Shown: in pieces, positions 25,427-34,752 of the stretch
Layout: each line of letters begins with the position of its first letter
Numbering within the stretch: position 1 is the stretch's first letter
NCBI RefSeq assembly: GCF_006384975.1
Contig: NZ_CP021645.1
Span: 5,050,001-5,114,000, forward strand
Length of the DNA stretch: 64,000 nucleotides
Source: Pseudomonas oryzihabitans
Lineage (GTDB): Bacteria > Pseudomonadota > Gammaproteobacteria > Pseudomonadales > Pseudomonadaceae
Direction: 5' to 3'
Translations under genes and position numbers: made by a program
Notes under the pieces: generated by a model
The model's database searches: none
Told to the model about the DNA's origin: nothing
Seen by the model: the letters and a program-made list of their open reading frames with translations, nothing else

Positions 25427-26359
25427 TCAACGCGAAGGACCGGGCCGTGCGGTGTCGATCTGATCGCTGCGGGCGAGGCCCAGGGTCAACTGCCGGCAGA
25501 GGTCGAGGAATTCCACCATGGCCCCGGTCTGGTATTTTTGCTTGTGCCAGATGAAGCAGAATTGCCGGCGCAGATCCAGGGTCGGGGTCGCGATGGGCAC
25601 CAGGGTGCCGCGGGCGAAGGCGTCTCTCAGCGCCAGGCGTGACAGGCAGCCGATGCCCAGCCCCGATTCCACCGCCCGCAGGATGGCCTCGGTGTGTTCC
25701 AGCTCCAGGCGCACGTCCAGCGGCGCGGCGTGGTGGCGCATGGCCTGGTCGAAGGTCAGGCGGGTGCCCGAGCCCTGTTCGCGCAGGATCCAGGCCTGGG
25801 CTTCCAGCTCGGCCTGATCTGCCGTGCCATTGGCCAGGGGATGCGCGGGAGCGCAGAACACCACCAGTTCGTCCTCGATCCAGGGCTGCACCTCCAGATC
25901 CGGATTCTGGCAGTCGCCTTCGATCAGGCCGAGATCGATGTCATGGTTGGCGACCCGCTGCACCACGCTGGCGGTGTTGTGCACGTGCAGCCGTACCCGG
26001 CAGTCGGGATGGCGCTGCATGAAGTCACCCAGCAGCAGGGTGGCCAGGTAGTTGCCGATGGTGAGGGTGGCGCCGAGCTCCAGGGAGCCGAAGCCGGTCT
26101 TGCCGCGCAGCAGGTTTTCCACCTCGGCACTGCGGTCGAGCAGGGCCACCGCCTTGGGCAGCAGTTGACGTCCCAGGGCATTGAGCGTCAAACGCTTCCC
26201 CGCGCGGTCGAATACCCGGCAGTCGAATTGCCGCTCCAGTTCGCCCAGGGCGGTACTGGTGGCCGACTGCGACAGATTGAGCGCCTCGGCCGCCCGGGAA
26301 ACGCTTTCCTGGCGGGCCACGGCGACGAACACCTCGAGTTGACGTAACGTGAATCTCAT
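25427..26359 (-). CDS. finR: LysR-family regulator, divergent from fpr
   Basis: 310 residues. HTH MRFTLRQLEVFVAVARQESV, AAEALNLSQSATSTALGELE and FDRAGKRLTLNALG (about 1-60), then the effector domain (LELGATLTIGNYLATLLLGD, QAWILREQGSGTRLTFDQ, LGIGCLSRLALRDAF). In pseudomonads a LysR gene named finR lies divergent from fprA and activates it under oxidative and iron stress; position and length agree with that. The name is by synteny. Confidence 0.82.
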   Translation of the reverse strand: MRFTLRQLEVFVAVARQESVSRAAEALNLSQSATSTALGELERQFDCRVFDRAGKRLTLNALGRQLLPKAVALLDRSAEVENLLRGKTGFGSLELGATLTIGNYLATLLLGDFMQRHPDCRVRLHVHNTASVVQRVANHDIDLGLIEGDCQNPDLEVQPWIEDELVVFCAPAHPLANGTADQAELEAQAWILREQGSGTRLTFDQAMRHHAAPLDVRLELEHTEAILRAVESGLGIGCLSRLALRDAFARGTLVPIATPTLDLRRQFCFIWHKQKYQTGAMVEFLDLCRQLTLGLARSDQIDTARPGPSR

Positions 26360-26372
26360 ATCTGCCTTTTGG

Positions 26373-26392
26373 ATAATCGATATTCGAATTAT
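26373..26392. promoter_or_regulatory. LysR dyad in the finR-fpr intergenic region
   Basis: ATAAT-CGATATTCGA-ATTAT is a 20-bp dyad whose centre is itself nearly palindromic. It lies 14 bp upstream of finR and about 25 bp before a TATAAA (26418-26423) that may be the fpr -10, a fitting place for an activator. Confidence 0.5.
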
Positions 26393-26479
26393 TCATTTCA
26401 CGGATATTTTCCCCCTCTATAAACTGTCGCGCAATTTCTATCCAGCCCCGGGCTGTACCGATTTTTCCTGGAGTCATCG

Positions 26480-27259
26480 ATGAGCAACCTGTACACCGAG
26501 CGCGTCCTGAGCGTTCATCACTGGAACGACACCCTGTTCAGCTTCAAGACCACCCGTAATCCGGGCCTGCGTTTCGAAAACGGTCAGTTCGTGATGATCG
26601 GCCTGGAGACCGAAGGCGGTCGCCCGCTGATGCGTGCCTACAGCATCGCCAGCCCGAACTACGAAGAGCACCTGGAGTTCTTCAGCATCAAGGTGCCGGA
26701 CGGCCCCCTGACCTCGCGCCTGCAGCACCTCAAGGAAGGCGACAACCTGATGGTCAGCCGCAAGCCCACCGGCACCCTGATCCTCAGCGACCTGAAGCCC
26801 GCCAAGCACCTCTATCTGCTTAGCACCGGCACCGGCATGGCGCCCTTCCTGAGCACCATCCAGGACCCGGAGACCTACGAGCGCTTCGAGAAGGTGATCC
26901 TGGTCCACGGCGTGCGCTACGTGAACGAGCTGGCCTATGCCGACTTCATCACCAAGACCCTGCCGGAGCACGAATTCATCGGCGATCTGGTGCGCGAGAA
27001 GCTGATCTACTACCCCCTGGTCACCCGCGAGGAATTCCGCAACCAGGGCCGCCAGACCGACCTGATGCGCAGCGGCAAGCTGTTCGCGGACATCGGCCTG
27101 CCGCCGATCAACCCGCAGGACGACCGCGCCATGATCTGCGGCAGCCCGAGCATGCTGGACGAGACCAGCGCCGTGCTGAACGAATTCGGCCTGACCATCT
27201 CGCCGCGCATGGGCGACCCGGGTGACTACCTGATCGAGCGCGCCTTCGTCGAGAAGTGA
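26480..27259 (+). CDS. fpr: Ferredoxin-NADP+ reductase
   Basis: 259 residues, FAD enzyme that exchanges electrons between NADPH and ferredoxin or flavodoxin. FAD-binding barrel with RPLMRAYSIASPNYEEHLEF (RxYS motif, about 51-54), then the NADP domain LYLLSTGTGMAPFLSTIQD and VILVHGVRYVNELAY, and the C-terminal FVEK. The ATG at 26480 has TGGAG 6-10 nt upstream. A terminator follows at 27277. Control by the divergent finR is likely. Confidence 0.95.
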   Translation: MSNLYTERVLSVHHWNDTLFSFKTTRNPGLRFENGQFVMIGLETEGGRPLMRAYSIASPNYEEHLEFFSIKVPDGPLTSRLQHLKEGDNLMVSRKPTGTLILSDLKPAKHLYLLSTGTGMAPFLSTIQDPETYERFEKVILVHGVRYVNELAYADFITKTLPEHEFIGDLVREKLIYYPLVTREEFRNQGRQTDLMRSGKLFADIGLPPINPQDDRAMICGSPSMLDETSAVLNEFGLTISPRMGDPGDYLIERAFVEK

Positions 27260-27276
27260 TGCCGCCAGGCTCTGCG

Positions 27277-27302
27277 AAAACCCGCCCTCCGGCGGGTTTT
27301 TC
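27277..27302 (+). terminator. Rho-independent terminator of fpr
   Basis: AAAACCCGCC-CTCC-GGCGGGTTTTT, a perfect six-pair GC stem extended by A-T pairs and followed by a T run, 17 nt after the fpr stop. Confidence 0.9.
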
Positions 27303-27397
27303 GTTTCCGCAGGCCGCTTCCGCTGAACTCCATCGGCGCCGGACCGGTCGGTTCCTGCAAGACGTGTCATGGCGACACGCCACTGCCGGGAGCCCCC

Positions 27398-28084
27398 ATG
27401 AAGCCCTATGTGATCTGCCATATGATGTCGTCGGTCGACGGCCATGCCCTCACCGATGGCTGGGATCGTGCCGTCAAGAAGCAGGCCGATGCCACCTACG
27501 AGCGCCTGGCCGAGCGCTTCGAGTTCGATGCCTGGGCCTGCGGCCGGGTGACCATGGAAGAAATCGCCCATGGCGAGGGCTATCCCACGGGCGTGGCCCA
27601 GGCGCCCATCCCTCGTGCTCATCACTTCGCCCAGCGCGACGCCGCCAAGTACGCCATCGCCATCGATCCCCAGGGCAAGGTGGCCTGGAAGAAGAACGAG
27701 GCGCTGGATTCCCATGTGGTGGCGGTGCTCACCGAAGGGGTGAGCGACGACTACCTGGCCCACCTGCAGAACATCGGCGCGTCCTACGTCTTCGGTGGCC
27801 AACAGGAGCTGGATCTGGCCGCGGTGCTGGAGCTGCTGAATACCGAGCTGGGCATCGAGCGATTGGTGGTGGAGGGCGGCCCTCACGTCAGCGGCTCCTT
27901 CGTGGCCGCCGGGCTGGTGGATGAGGTCAGTGTGTTGCTCATCCCGCTGGTGGACGGTCGCGGCGCCCACCCGGCGTCCTTCGAGATCGCCGAAGAGGCC
28001 TGGCAGCAGCCGCTCTATCTCAAGCTGGATTCGGCTGAAGCCCAGGACGATGGCAGTGTCTGGCTGCGCTATCGCCAGCGCTAG
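27398..28084 (+). CDS. RibD C-terminal domain (dihydrofolate reductase-like) oxidoreductase
   Basis: 228 residues. MKPYVICHMMSSVDGHALTD at the N-terminus, AWACGRVTMEEIAHGEG, and the family motif RLVVEGGPHVSGSFVAAGLV with DEVSVLLIPLVDGR. The fold binds NADPH and reduces pyrimidine-type substrates in RibD; stand-alone members like this one have no settled substrate. Not part of the rib operon here. Its end overlaps the end of the convergent MHYT protein gene by 4 nt. Confidence 0.86.
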   Translation: MKPYVICHMMSSVDGHALTDGWDRAVKKQADATYERLAERFEFDAWACGRVTMEEIAHGEGYPTGVAQAPIPRAHHFAQRDAAKYAIAIDPQGKVAWKKNEALDSHVVAVLTEGVSDDYLAHLQNIGASYVFGGQQELDLAAVLELLNTELGIERLVVEGGPHVSGSFVAAGLVDEVSVLLIPLVDGRGAHPASFEIAEEAWQQPLYLKLDSAEAQDDGSVWLRYRQR

Positions 28085-30294
28085 CCGAGCGCCTTCGCCA
28101 GGGCCAGGGCGTTGGCCTCGGCCTGTAGCGGACAGATGCCACTGGCGTAGCGTCTGACGACCTCGGCGACCTGCGCCAAGGGTACCGGCCGGCTGATGTG
28201 ATAGCCCTGGATGAAATCGCAACCCAGGGCGCACAGCAACCGCAGCTGTTCCAATTGCTCGACCCCCTCGGCGGTGACCCTGAGCTTGAGCGGCCGGGCC
28301 ATGCCGACGATGGCCTGGACGATCTGGTGATCGGCATTGCCCTCGGCCAGCCCGGTGACGAAGGAGCGGTCGATCTTCAGGGTGTCGATGGGCAGGCGCT
28401 TGAGATAGGCCAGCGATGAATAGCCGGTACCGAAGTCATCGATGGACACCGTCACGCCCAGGTCGCGAATGCGCTGCAGCACCTCGACGGTGGGCTGCAC
28501 GTTCTTGACCAGGGCGTTCTCGGTCACCTCCAGTTCCAGCCGCCGGGGTGACAGGCGATGGTCGTCCAGGCACCAGGCGATCTGTGCCGGCAAGGCCTCG
28601 TTGCTCAGGCTCAGCGCCGAGCAGTTGATGGCTAAGCGCAGGTCCGTGAGGCCTGCGGCAGTCATTTCGGCGAGGTCGCGGCAGGCGCGCTTGAGGACCC
28701 AGGCATCCAGCTCTTCGATGAAACCATTCGCCTCGGCGACGCCGATGAAGAAGTTGGGTGCGAGCAGCCCCAGCCGCGGATGGTCCCAGCGGATCAGTGC
28801 TTCGGCCTTGTCCAACTGGCCGCTGGCCACGTCCAGGATCGGCTGGTAGTAGAGTTGCAGGCCACATCCCTCGGCCAGCGCCTCGCGCAGTTCGGCCTCC
28901 AGCTCCAGCTGGAGCGAAATCTTCTCGCGCAGGGTCTCGTCGAAGAAACTGAAGGTGTTGCGGCCGTTGCCCTTCGACAGATAGAGCGCCAGGTCGGCGC
29001 TCTTGAGCAGTTCCTCGCAACAGCCGCCATCGCGGGGATAGAGGCTGATGCCGATGCTGGTGGTCATCACCAGGGTGCGGTTGCCGACGGCGATCGGGTT
29101 GCGCAGCCGTTCCATGATGCGCTGGGCGAGAAGGCGTGCCTCGTCCGGCCCGGCCAGACTGGCCAGGATGCAGAATTCGTCACCGCCGAAGCGCGCCACC
29201 AGATCGCCTTCGCGTACCGCCTCGCGAATGGTCTTGGCCATGGCCACCAGCAACTGGTCGCCGGCATCGTGGCCAAGGCTGTCGTTGATGCGCTTGAAGT
29301 GATCGATGTCGAGGAACATCACCGCCAGGTTGAGTCCCTGGCGAGCATGCCGGGCCAGGATATCGGCGAAGGCCTGGTTGAAGGCGCGGCGGTTGTGCAG
29401 ATTGGTGAGGGGATCGTAATGCGCCGCCTGCTGCAGGGAGGCTCGCGCCTCGTCGAGCTGGCCGACCAGGGAGTTGACCCGCTCCAGATCGTTCTCCTTG
29501 CGCTGTAACTGGCGATCCGCCCAGGCCGCGCCCAGGCCGCCCACCACCATCAGCAGGGCAATGATGGCGATGCCTACGCCGAGTTGCCAGGCGTTGCTGT
29601 CGCCCTGCAGTGTCGGGGTGGATTGTGCCGGCGCGATCAGCACCATGGACCACATGCCGGTGAAGTGCATGGCGGCGATGGCCAGCCCCATCATCAGGGC
29701 GGTGACCATGCGTAGCCAACGAAAGACGCCGGTGTAATGACGGCGGAAGATCTGGATCAGTTGCAGGGCGGCGAAGCTGGCCACTACCGCGATGGCGATG
29801 GACAGCAGGAAGGGGGCCGGGCGATAGAGCACCACGGCGTCGGTGTGCACGGCGGCCATGCCGGTGTAGTGCATGAGCACTATGCCTGCACTGAGCACCA
29901 GGCCAGCCTTGAGGCGTTGCCCCAGGGTGAGGTCGGGCTGGCTCAGGGCGGGCATGGCCATGAGGCCGGCCAGCACCACGATCAGCAGTGAGGCCAAGGT
30001 GATGAAGAGATCGTAATGCACTCGCGTGGGCACGCTGAAGGCCAGCATGGCGATGAAATGCATGCCCCAGACGCCGAAGCCGAAGCTCAGGGCACCCATC
30101 AGACTCCAGGCCCGCCGCCGCGCCAGGGTACGGGTCTGGCCGATGCGCTCGGCGAAGACCAGGGTGACGTAGCAGGCACTGACCGCGACGAGGTAAGCGA
30201 GCGCCACCAGCCAGGCGTCGTGCTGGCCATGCAGGTGTACTTGGTCGTGGGAAGCGGAGTCGATCAGAAAGTCGAGTCCCAGCCAGTTGTTCAT
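28081..30294 (-). CDS. MHYT-GGDEF-EAL protein, bifunctional cyclic-di-GMP enzyme
   Basis: 737 residues. N-terminal MHYT sensor of seven helices (about 20-250) with its repeated motifs WGMHFIAML, LMHYTGMAAVH and AAMHFTGMWSMV, proposed to bind copper and sense oxygen, CO or NO. A short coiled coil leads to a GGDEF domain (LVARFGGDEFCILASL, intact; about 285-450) and an EAL domain (AEALIRWDHPRLG, NCSALSLSNEALPAQ, DDFGTGYSSLAYLKRLP, DRSFVTGL; about 470-715). Both catalytic motifs look complete, so it may make and break c-di-GMP. Resembles P. aeruginosa NbdA/MucR, which have the same domain order. Confidence 0.94.
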   Translation of the reverse strand: MNNWLGLDFLIDSASHDQVHLHGQHDAWLVALAYLVAVSACYVTLVFAERIGQTRTLARRRAWSLMGALSFGFGVWGMHFIAMLAFSVPTRVHYDLFITLASLLIVVLAGLMAMPALSQPDLTLGQRLKAGLVLSAGIVLMHYTGMAAVHTDAVVLYRPAPFLLSIAIAVVASFAALQLIQIFRRHYTGVFRWLRMVTALMMGLAIAAMHFTGMWSMVLIAPAQSTPTLQGDSNAWQLGVGIAIIALLMVVGGLGAAWADRQLQRKENDLERVNSLVGQLDEARASLQQAAHYDPLTNLHNRRAFNQAFADILARHARQGLNLAVMFLDIDHFKRINDSLGHDAGDQLLVAMAKTIREAVREGDLVARFGGDEFCILASLAGPDEARLLAQRIMERLRNPIAVGNRTLVMTTSIGISLYPRDGGCCEELLKSADLALYLSKGNGRNTFSFFDETLREKISLQLELEAELREALAEGCGLQLYYQPILDVASGQLDKAEALIRWDHPRLGLLAPNFFIGVAEANGFIEELDAWVLKRACRDLAEMTAAGLTDLRLAINCSALSLSNEALPAQIAWCLDDHRLSPRRLELEVTENALVKNVQPTVEVLQRIRDLGVTVSIDDFGTGYSSLAYLKRLPIDTLKIDRSFVTGLAEGNADHQIVQAIVGMARPLKLRVTAEGVEQLEQLRLLCALGCDFIQGYHISRPVPLAQVAEVVRRYASGICPLQAEANALALAKALG

Positions 30295-30644
30295 TCCGTG
30301 GCCTCGGCAGGAAGTCCGGCGCGGCTGGTGCAGACGGCCCAGTGGGGCTCCTGCCCGGGCGACTTACACGACTGCAGCCTGCGCTCTAAGTTTAGCTTGC
30401 CTTGCCCTATCGGCGACGTGAAGAGGGGCTTTAGCACGGACCTCAGCAGTTAGCGCGCGAGGCTTTTGAAAGACACTTTAGAGGCTGAAAATTCGTAAAA
30501 CAAGGAGAAAGCGCAACGCTCTAGATAGCTAGCTAGCGACTTTATGATGGTATCTTGCTGTCAGTACGACCGTTCGTCGAGCAGGGCTCTGGACGAACGG
30601 TCGGCAGCGGGAGAAACCGGCCGGGACGACCGGTTGGTGTGGGC
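30295..30644. other. Intergenic region with a perfect 12-bp stem hairpin
   Basis: No gene. It holds the upstream region of the MHYT gene (transcribed leftwards) and the 3' flank of ppnN. A hairpin CGACCGTTCGTC...GACGAACGGTCG (30567-30603) with a 13-nt loop lies 42 nt downstream of the ppnN stop. It lacks a U tract, so it may be a Rho-dependent end or an mRNA-stabilising stem. A second smaller dyad (ACCGGCCGGGACGACCGGT) follows at about 30616. The CTAGATAGCTAGCTAGC tract at 30522 is unexplained. Confidence 0.5.
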
Positions 30645-32021
30645 TCAGCTCACTACGCGATAGCAAGGCTCATAGGCCGCGCCACCGGGCAGCTTCATGC
30701 GGTGCTGTTCGACGAAGGCCTGCAGCAGTCGATCCAGCGGACGCATGATGTCGGGATCGCCATGGATCTCGTAGGGACCATGCTCCTCGATCAACTGGAT
30801 GCCCTTGGCCTTGACGTTACCGGCGACGATGCCGGAGAAGGCCCGCCGCAGGTTCGCGGCCAGTTCGTGGGGCGGCAGCTCATGGGTCAGTTGCAAGGCC
30901 GCCATGTTCGCGTGGGTGGGATCGAAGGGGCGTTGGAAGCCTTCCTCGATGCGCAGCAGCCAGTTGAAGTGGAAGGCGTCGTGACGCTCGCGGCGGAATT
31001 GCTTGACCGCCTTGAGGCCCTGGGCCATCTGCCGCGCCACCTCGACCGGATCGTTGACCACGATCTGGTAGTGACGCTGGGCGGCTTCGCCCAGGGTGGC
31101 GCCGATGAAGGCGTGCAACTGCTCGAGGTAGGGCGCGGCGCTTTGCGGACCGGTGAGGATCACCGGGAAGGGGATGTCCCGGTTGTCCGGGTGCATGAGG
31201 ATGCCCAGCAAATAGAGGAATTCCTCCGCCGTGCCGGCACCGCCCGGGAAGATGATGATGCCGTGGCCAACGCGGACGAAGGCCTCCAGGCGCTTCTCGA
31301 TGTCCGGCAGGATCACCAGTTCGTTGACGATGGGGTTGGGCGCCTCGGCGGCGATGATGCCCGGCTCGGTGAGGCCCAGGTAGCGACCGTGCTGGATACG
31401 TTGCTTGGCGTGGGCGATGGTGGCGCCCTTCATCGGCCCCTTCATCACGCCCGGACCGCAACCGGTGCAGATATCCAGGCTGCGCAGGCCGAGTTCGTGG
31501 CCGACCTTCTTGGTGTACTTGTATTCCTCGGTGCTGATGGAGTGGCCGCCCCAGCAGACCACCATCTTGGGCTCCATGCCGGCGCGCAGGGTGCGGGCGT
31601 TACGCAGGAGGTGGAATACGTAGTCGGTGATGCCCTCGGAGCTGTCCAGATCGATGCGCAGGCTGCTCTGCTCGCTCTCGGTGTAGACGATGTCCCTCAG
31701 GGCACTGAACAGCATCTCGCGGGTGCTGGCGATCATCTCGCCGTCGACGAAGGCATCGGCCGGGGCATTGATCAGTTCCAGGCGGACACCGCGGTCCTGT
31801 TGGTGGATAAGGATCTCGAAGTCCTGATAGGCCTCGAGGATGGTCTTGGCGTTGTCGCTGTGGGCGCCGGTGTTGAGGATGGCCAGGGCGCACTGGCGAA
31901 AGAGTTGGTAGAGGTTGCCCGAGCCGGCGGCGCTGAGCTGCTGGACCTCGCGCTGGGAAAGGGTCTCCAGGCTGCCCTTGGGGCTGACCTGAGCGTTGAT
32001 GACCTGTCTGCTTGGAGCCAT
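30645..32021 (-). CDS. ppnN: Nucleotide 5'-monophosphate nucleosidase
   Basis: 458 residues, YgdH/PpnN type. Cleaves purine (and pyrimidine) monophosphates to base and ribose 5-phosphate and is a target of (p)ppGpp in E. coli. The central LOG-like domain carries the motif GHGIIIFPGGAGTAEEFLYL (PGGxGTxxE) and KMVVCWGGHSISTEEYKYTK; the flanking N- and C-terminal parts (LETLSQREVQQLSAAGSGNL, LPGGAAYEPCYRVV) are those of full-length PpnN. Monocistronic by context. Confidence 0.93.
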   Translation of the reverse strand: MAPSRQVINAQVSPKGSLETLSQREVQQLSAAGSGNLYQLFRQCALAILNTGAHSDNAKTILEAYQDFEILIHQQDRGVRLELINAPADAFVDGEMIASTREMLFSALRDIVYTESEQSSLRIDLDSSEGITDYVFHLLRNARTLRAGMEPKMVVCWGGHSISTEEYKYTKKVGHELGLRSLDICTGCGPGVMKGPMKGATIAHAKQRIQHGRYLGLTEPGIIAAEAPNPIVNELVILPDIEKRLEAFVRVGHGIIIFPGGAGTAEEFLYLLGILMHPDNRDIPFPVILTGPQSAAPYLEQLHAFIGATLGEAAQRHYQIVVNDPVEVARQMAQGLKAVKQFRRERHDAFHFNWLLRIEEGFQRPFDPTHANMAALQLTHELPPHELAANLRRAFSGIVAGNVKAKGIQLIEEHGPYEIHGDPDIMRPLDRLLQAFVEQHRMKLPGGAAYEPCYRVVS

Positions 32022-32142
32022 AGATGTTTCCCTAATCGGTGATACGGCCGTACGGCGACCGTAGCCGGTGGCCGGAACGCCTCATGCGCTCCGGCAGCCC
32101 CATTGTTGGGGCCTCGCGTGGTGGAATGCAAACCGGCCGGCT

Positions 32143-32838
32143 TCAGGACGCGGCGGTCACATCCAGAACGTGGATCTGGGTCGCCGTCGGATAATGCCAG
32201 TGCACCTCCACGTCCCAGAGGCGTACGCCATAGCGACGCTCGGGGGTAGGGTGCTGGTAGGCCGGGCGCGGGTCCTGGGCCAGGCATTGCTCGATCAGCT
32301 CGACCAGCGGCTCGCCCAGGCGCTGGCCATGGGCGGCGGCCTGCAGCCGGGCGGCGGCCTCCCAGCTCACCGGCAAGGCTGGCGGCGGTGCCTCGGCGAT
32401 GGCGTTGTGGGCGCCCAGGGGGCTGTCGGCATAGGGCACATAGGGTTTGATGTCCAGCACCGGGGTGCCGTCCAGCAGGTCGAGGCCCGAGAGCAGCAGG
32501 CGCCCCGGTTCGATGCCGTCGAGCCGTACCACCGACTGGCCGATGCCGTTGGGTCTGTGGGTCGCGCGGGTGGCGAACACGCCCAGGTAGCGATTGCCGC
32601 CCAGTCGTGGTGGCCGCACCCGCAGACGTGGTTCGCTTTCCAGCGCCTGGTGGAAGAGGAACAGCAGCCAGATATGGCTGACGCCCTCCAGCCCTTCGAC
32701 TGCTTCGGGGCGATCGAAGGGCGGCAAGAGTTCCAGCACGCCCCGGGCGGCCGGCGCAAGGGCGGGCTGCCGGGGGATGGCGAATTTCTCCTTGAAGCAG
32801 GAGCGGACATGGCCGATGGGGGTGACGCTGTGCTGCAT
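32143..32838 (-). CDS. trmO: tRNA (N6-threonylcarbamoyladenosine37-N6)-methyltransferase
   Basis: 231 residues, TsaA/TrmO (VirR-type) family. MQHSVTPIGHVRSCFKEKFA at the start, IPRQPALAP, HIWLLFLFHQ, RPPRLGGNRYLGVFATRATH, RPNGIGQSVVRLDGI and LDIKPYVPYADSPLGAHN are the family motifs. Methylates t6A37 to m6t6A in threonine tRNAs using SAM. The C-terminal domain is present. 31 nt separate it from the small membrane protein gene upstream. Confidence 0.93.
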   Translation of the reverse strand: MQHSVTPIGHVRSCFKEKFAIPRQPALAPAARGVLELLPPFDRPEAVEGLEGVSHIWLLFLFHQALESEPRLRVRPPRLGGNRYLGVFATRATHRPNGIGQSVVRLDGIEPGRLLLSGLDLLDGTPVLDIKPYVPYADSPLGAHNAIAEAPPPALPVSWEAAARLQAAAHGQRLGEPLVELIEQCLAQDPRPAYQHPTPERRYGVRLWDVEVHWHYPTATQIHVLDVTAAS

Positions 32839-32869
32839 GGCGCTGGGCTGTCGGACCTGGGGTCGGCCA

Positions 32870-33136
32870 TTATGCCTGGCCGGAGCCCTCGGGTAGCGCC
32901 GCCGCGTCGTTCGCGTTACGCCGGACGCCGCGCAGATTCATCGCCGCCAGGCCCAGTTGCAGCACGATCAGCGCATAGGCCTCGGCCTGCAGGCCCCAGG
33001 TAATCCACAGGGCGTTGCTGAGGAGAAACACCCAGAAGCCCAGGTTGCGCCGGCCTTGGCGCTGGGAGGCCACCAGCCAGGCGGCGAGCAGGGTGATGGC
33101 CATGGCCGGCCATTGCAGCAGATCGAGGACTTCCAT
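32870..33136 (-). CDS. Small membrane protein of unknown function
   Basis: 88 residues from the ATG at 33136 (GAAGG upstream). Three short hydrophobic segments: LLQWPAMAITLLAAWLVASQ, LGFWVFLLSNALWITWGLQ and YALIVLQLGLAAMNLRGV. The pattern resembles small YgjV/PnuC-like or SemiSWEET-type proteins, but I would not assign it. Inner membrane. Confidence 0.68.
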   Translation of the reverse strand: MEVLDLLQWPAMAITLLAAWLVASQRQGRRNLGFWVFLLSNALWITWGLQAEAYALIVLQLGLAAMNLRGVRRNANDAAALPEGSGQA

Positions 33137-33205
33137 GAACAACCTTCAACAAAATGACTAATGAAGGTGAGCCTAGGGGAGGGGCAGGAGTTCCGAACGC
33201 GGGAT

Positions 33206-33832
33206 TCAGGGTGCCGGATGGCGGGCCCGGGCGTAGGCGATGAAGCCGTCGATATCGGCACTGCACAGGCGTTCGCCGGCGGCGAGGATGTCCGCTTCGG
33301 GCCAGTCCCACCAGGCGATGTCGAGCAGCGCCTGGCAGGTGGCTTCGGGAAAACGCCATTTGATGAAACGCGCCGGGTTGCCACCGACCACCGCATAGGG
33401 CGGCACATCGCGGGTGACCACGGCACCGGCGGCCACCACGGCGCCATGGCCGACGGTGATCCCGGACAGAATCAGCGCATCGGTGCAGATCCAGCAATCG
33501 CTACCGATCACCACGTCGCCACGGGTACCGCCGTAGTCGGTGATATGGGCCAGGTCGTCGACGAAGGCGGGAAAGGGATAGGTGGTCACCCAATCCAGGC
33601 GATGCAGGCCGCCGAGCAGGATGCGTACCCCTTCGGCGATGGAGGTGTAGCACCCCAGGCGCAAGGTGGCGCCTTCCTTGAGATCGAACACCTGCGGCGT
33701 GCCATAGGTACCGGCACCGACCTCGTAGTCGGGCAGCTCGCGCCGTAGGCGGGCGGTACGTTGATGCAGGCGCGGCAGGGCGGCCAGCGCCTGGCGTTCA
33801 CGTTTCTTGCGCAGCTTGTCGAGAAAACCCAT
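33206..33832 (-). CDS. CatB-related O-acetyltransferase (hexapeptide repeat)
   Basis: 208 residues. Left-handed beta-helix with hexapeptide pattern: [20 protein letters not shown], the [11 protein letters not shown] segment of xenobiotic acetyltransferases, [56 protein letters not shown]. Acetyl-CoA dependent and expected to form a trimer. The acceptor may be a sugar (capsule or LPS) or an antibiotic; the neighbours do not decide. The N-terminal [20 protein letters not shown] is basic. Confidence 0.88.
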   Translation of the reverse strand: MGFLDKLRKKRERQALAALPRLHQRTARLRRELPDYEVGAGTYGTPQVFDLKEGATLRLGCYTSIAEGVRILLGGLHRLDWVTTYPFPAFVDDLAHITDYGGTRGDVVIGSDCWICTDALILSGITVGHGAVVAAGAVVTRDVPPYAVVGGNPARFIKWRFPEATCQALLDIAWWDWPEADILAAGERLCSADIDGFIAYARARHPAP

Positions 33833-33899
33833 GGAGGTGCCCAGGTGAAAAGTATCCAGCAGGATACAGAAGCGCCAGGGCCGCGCTCAATCACCGCAC

Positions 33900-34649
33900 T
33901 CAGGCCTTTTCCCGGTCATCGCCGGCCTGACGCGGGGTCGGCGGCAGGCCCAATTGATCGGCCAGATCCTGCAGGTCGCTGACCTCCAGATCCCAGCCAC
34001 CGCGCGATACCTCGCCACCCGCCGGACCCTTTTCCCGCGGGCGCTGGATGAAGGCGGTGGCCAGCCCCAATTCCTGAGCGGCCTGCAGGTCACCGTTGTG
34101 GGCGGCGCAGAGCATCACCTGTTCGGGTTGCAGGTCGAGCAGGGTGCAGGCGCCCAGGTAGACCTCGGCGGCCGGCTTGTAGCGCTGGAAGAGATCGGCG
34201 CCGAACAGCATGTCCCAGGGCAGCCCGGCGTGGCGCGCCATCGCCAGCAGCAGGCTGACATTGCCATTGGACAGGGCGCACACCGGGTAACCCTGACGCA
34301 GGCGTTGCAGGCCGGGCACGGCATCGGGCCAGGGCTCCAACTGGTGCCAACGACGATTGATCCAGGCCACCTCGGCATCGGTCAGCCCGACCAGGCCGTG
34401 GCGGGGCAGCAATTCGTCCAGCGCCAGGCGATGGACGTCGTCCAGGGGCAGCCAGGGCAGGGTACGGGCCTCGATCTGCGGCAGGATGGCCTCGTAGGCC
34501 TCGGCCCGCCAGGCGTCCGCCAGAGCGCCCCAGTCGCTTTGCACGCCCTGCTTGGCGGCCAGCCCCTGCAACTGGTCGACCAGGCTGCCGCGCCAGTCCA
34601 CCACGGTGCCGAAGACATCGAAAAGCAGCGCCCGCACGGTCGTCGTCAT
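33900..34649 (-). CDS. Haloacid dehalogenase type II (HAD superfamily)
   Basis: 249 residues from the ATG at 34649 (MTTTVRALLFDVFGTVVDWR). Core motif I DVFGTVVDWRGS (nucleophile Asp), motif II ALSNGNVSLLLAMARHAGL, motif III YKPAAEVYLGAC, motif IV MLCAAHNGDLQAAQELGLAT. The arrangement and the VVDWRGSL segment are those of (S)-2-haloacid dehalogenases; many such genes act on unknown substrates. Divergent from another HAD gene at 34753. Confidence 0.88.
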   Translation of the reverse strand: MTTTVRALLFDVFGTVVDWRGSLVDQLQGLAAKQGVQSDWGALADAWRAEAYEAILPQIEARTLPWLPLDDVHRLALDELLPRHGLVGLTDAEVAWINRRWHQLEPWPDAVPGLQRLRQGYPVCALSNGNVSLLLAMARHAGLPWDMLFGADLFQRYKPAAEVYLGACTLLDLQPEQVMLCAAHNGDLQAAQELGLATAFIQRPREKGPAGGEVSRGGWDLEVSDLQDLADQLGLPPTPRQAGDDREKA

Positions 34650-34752
34650 GGGTAGACTCCACAAGATAGGTATTTCCACCAGACGGAGCGCGCGGGACCA
34701 GGGTTCCCCCCGCGCGTCCGGAGGTCGTCCTTCATCCCGACAGGATCTTGCC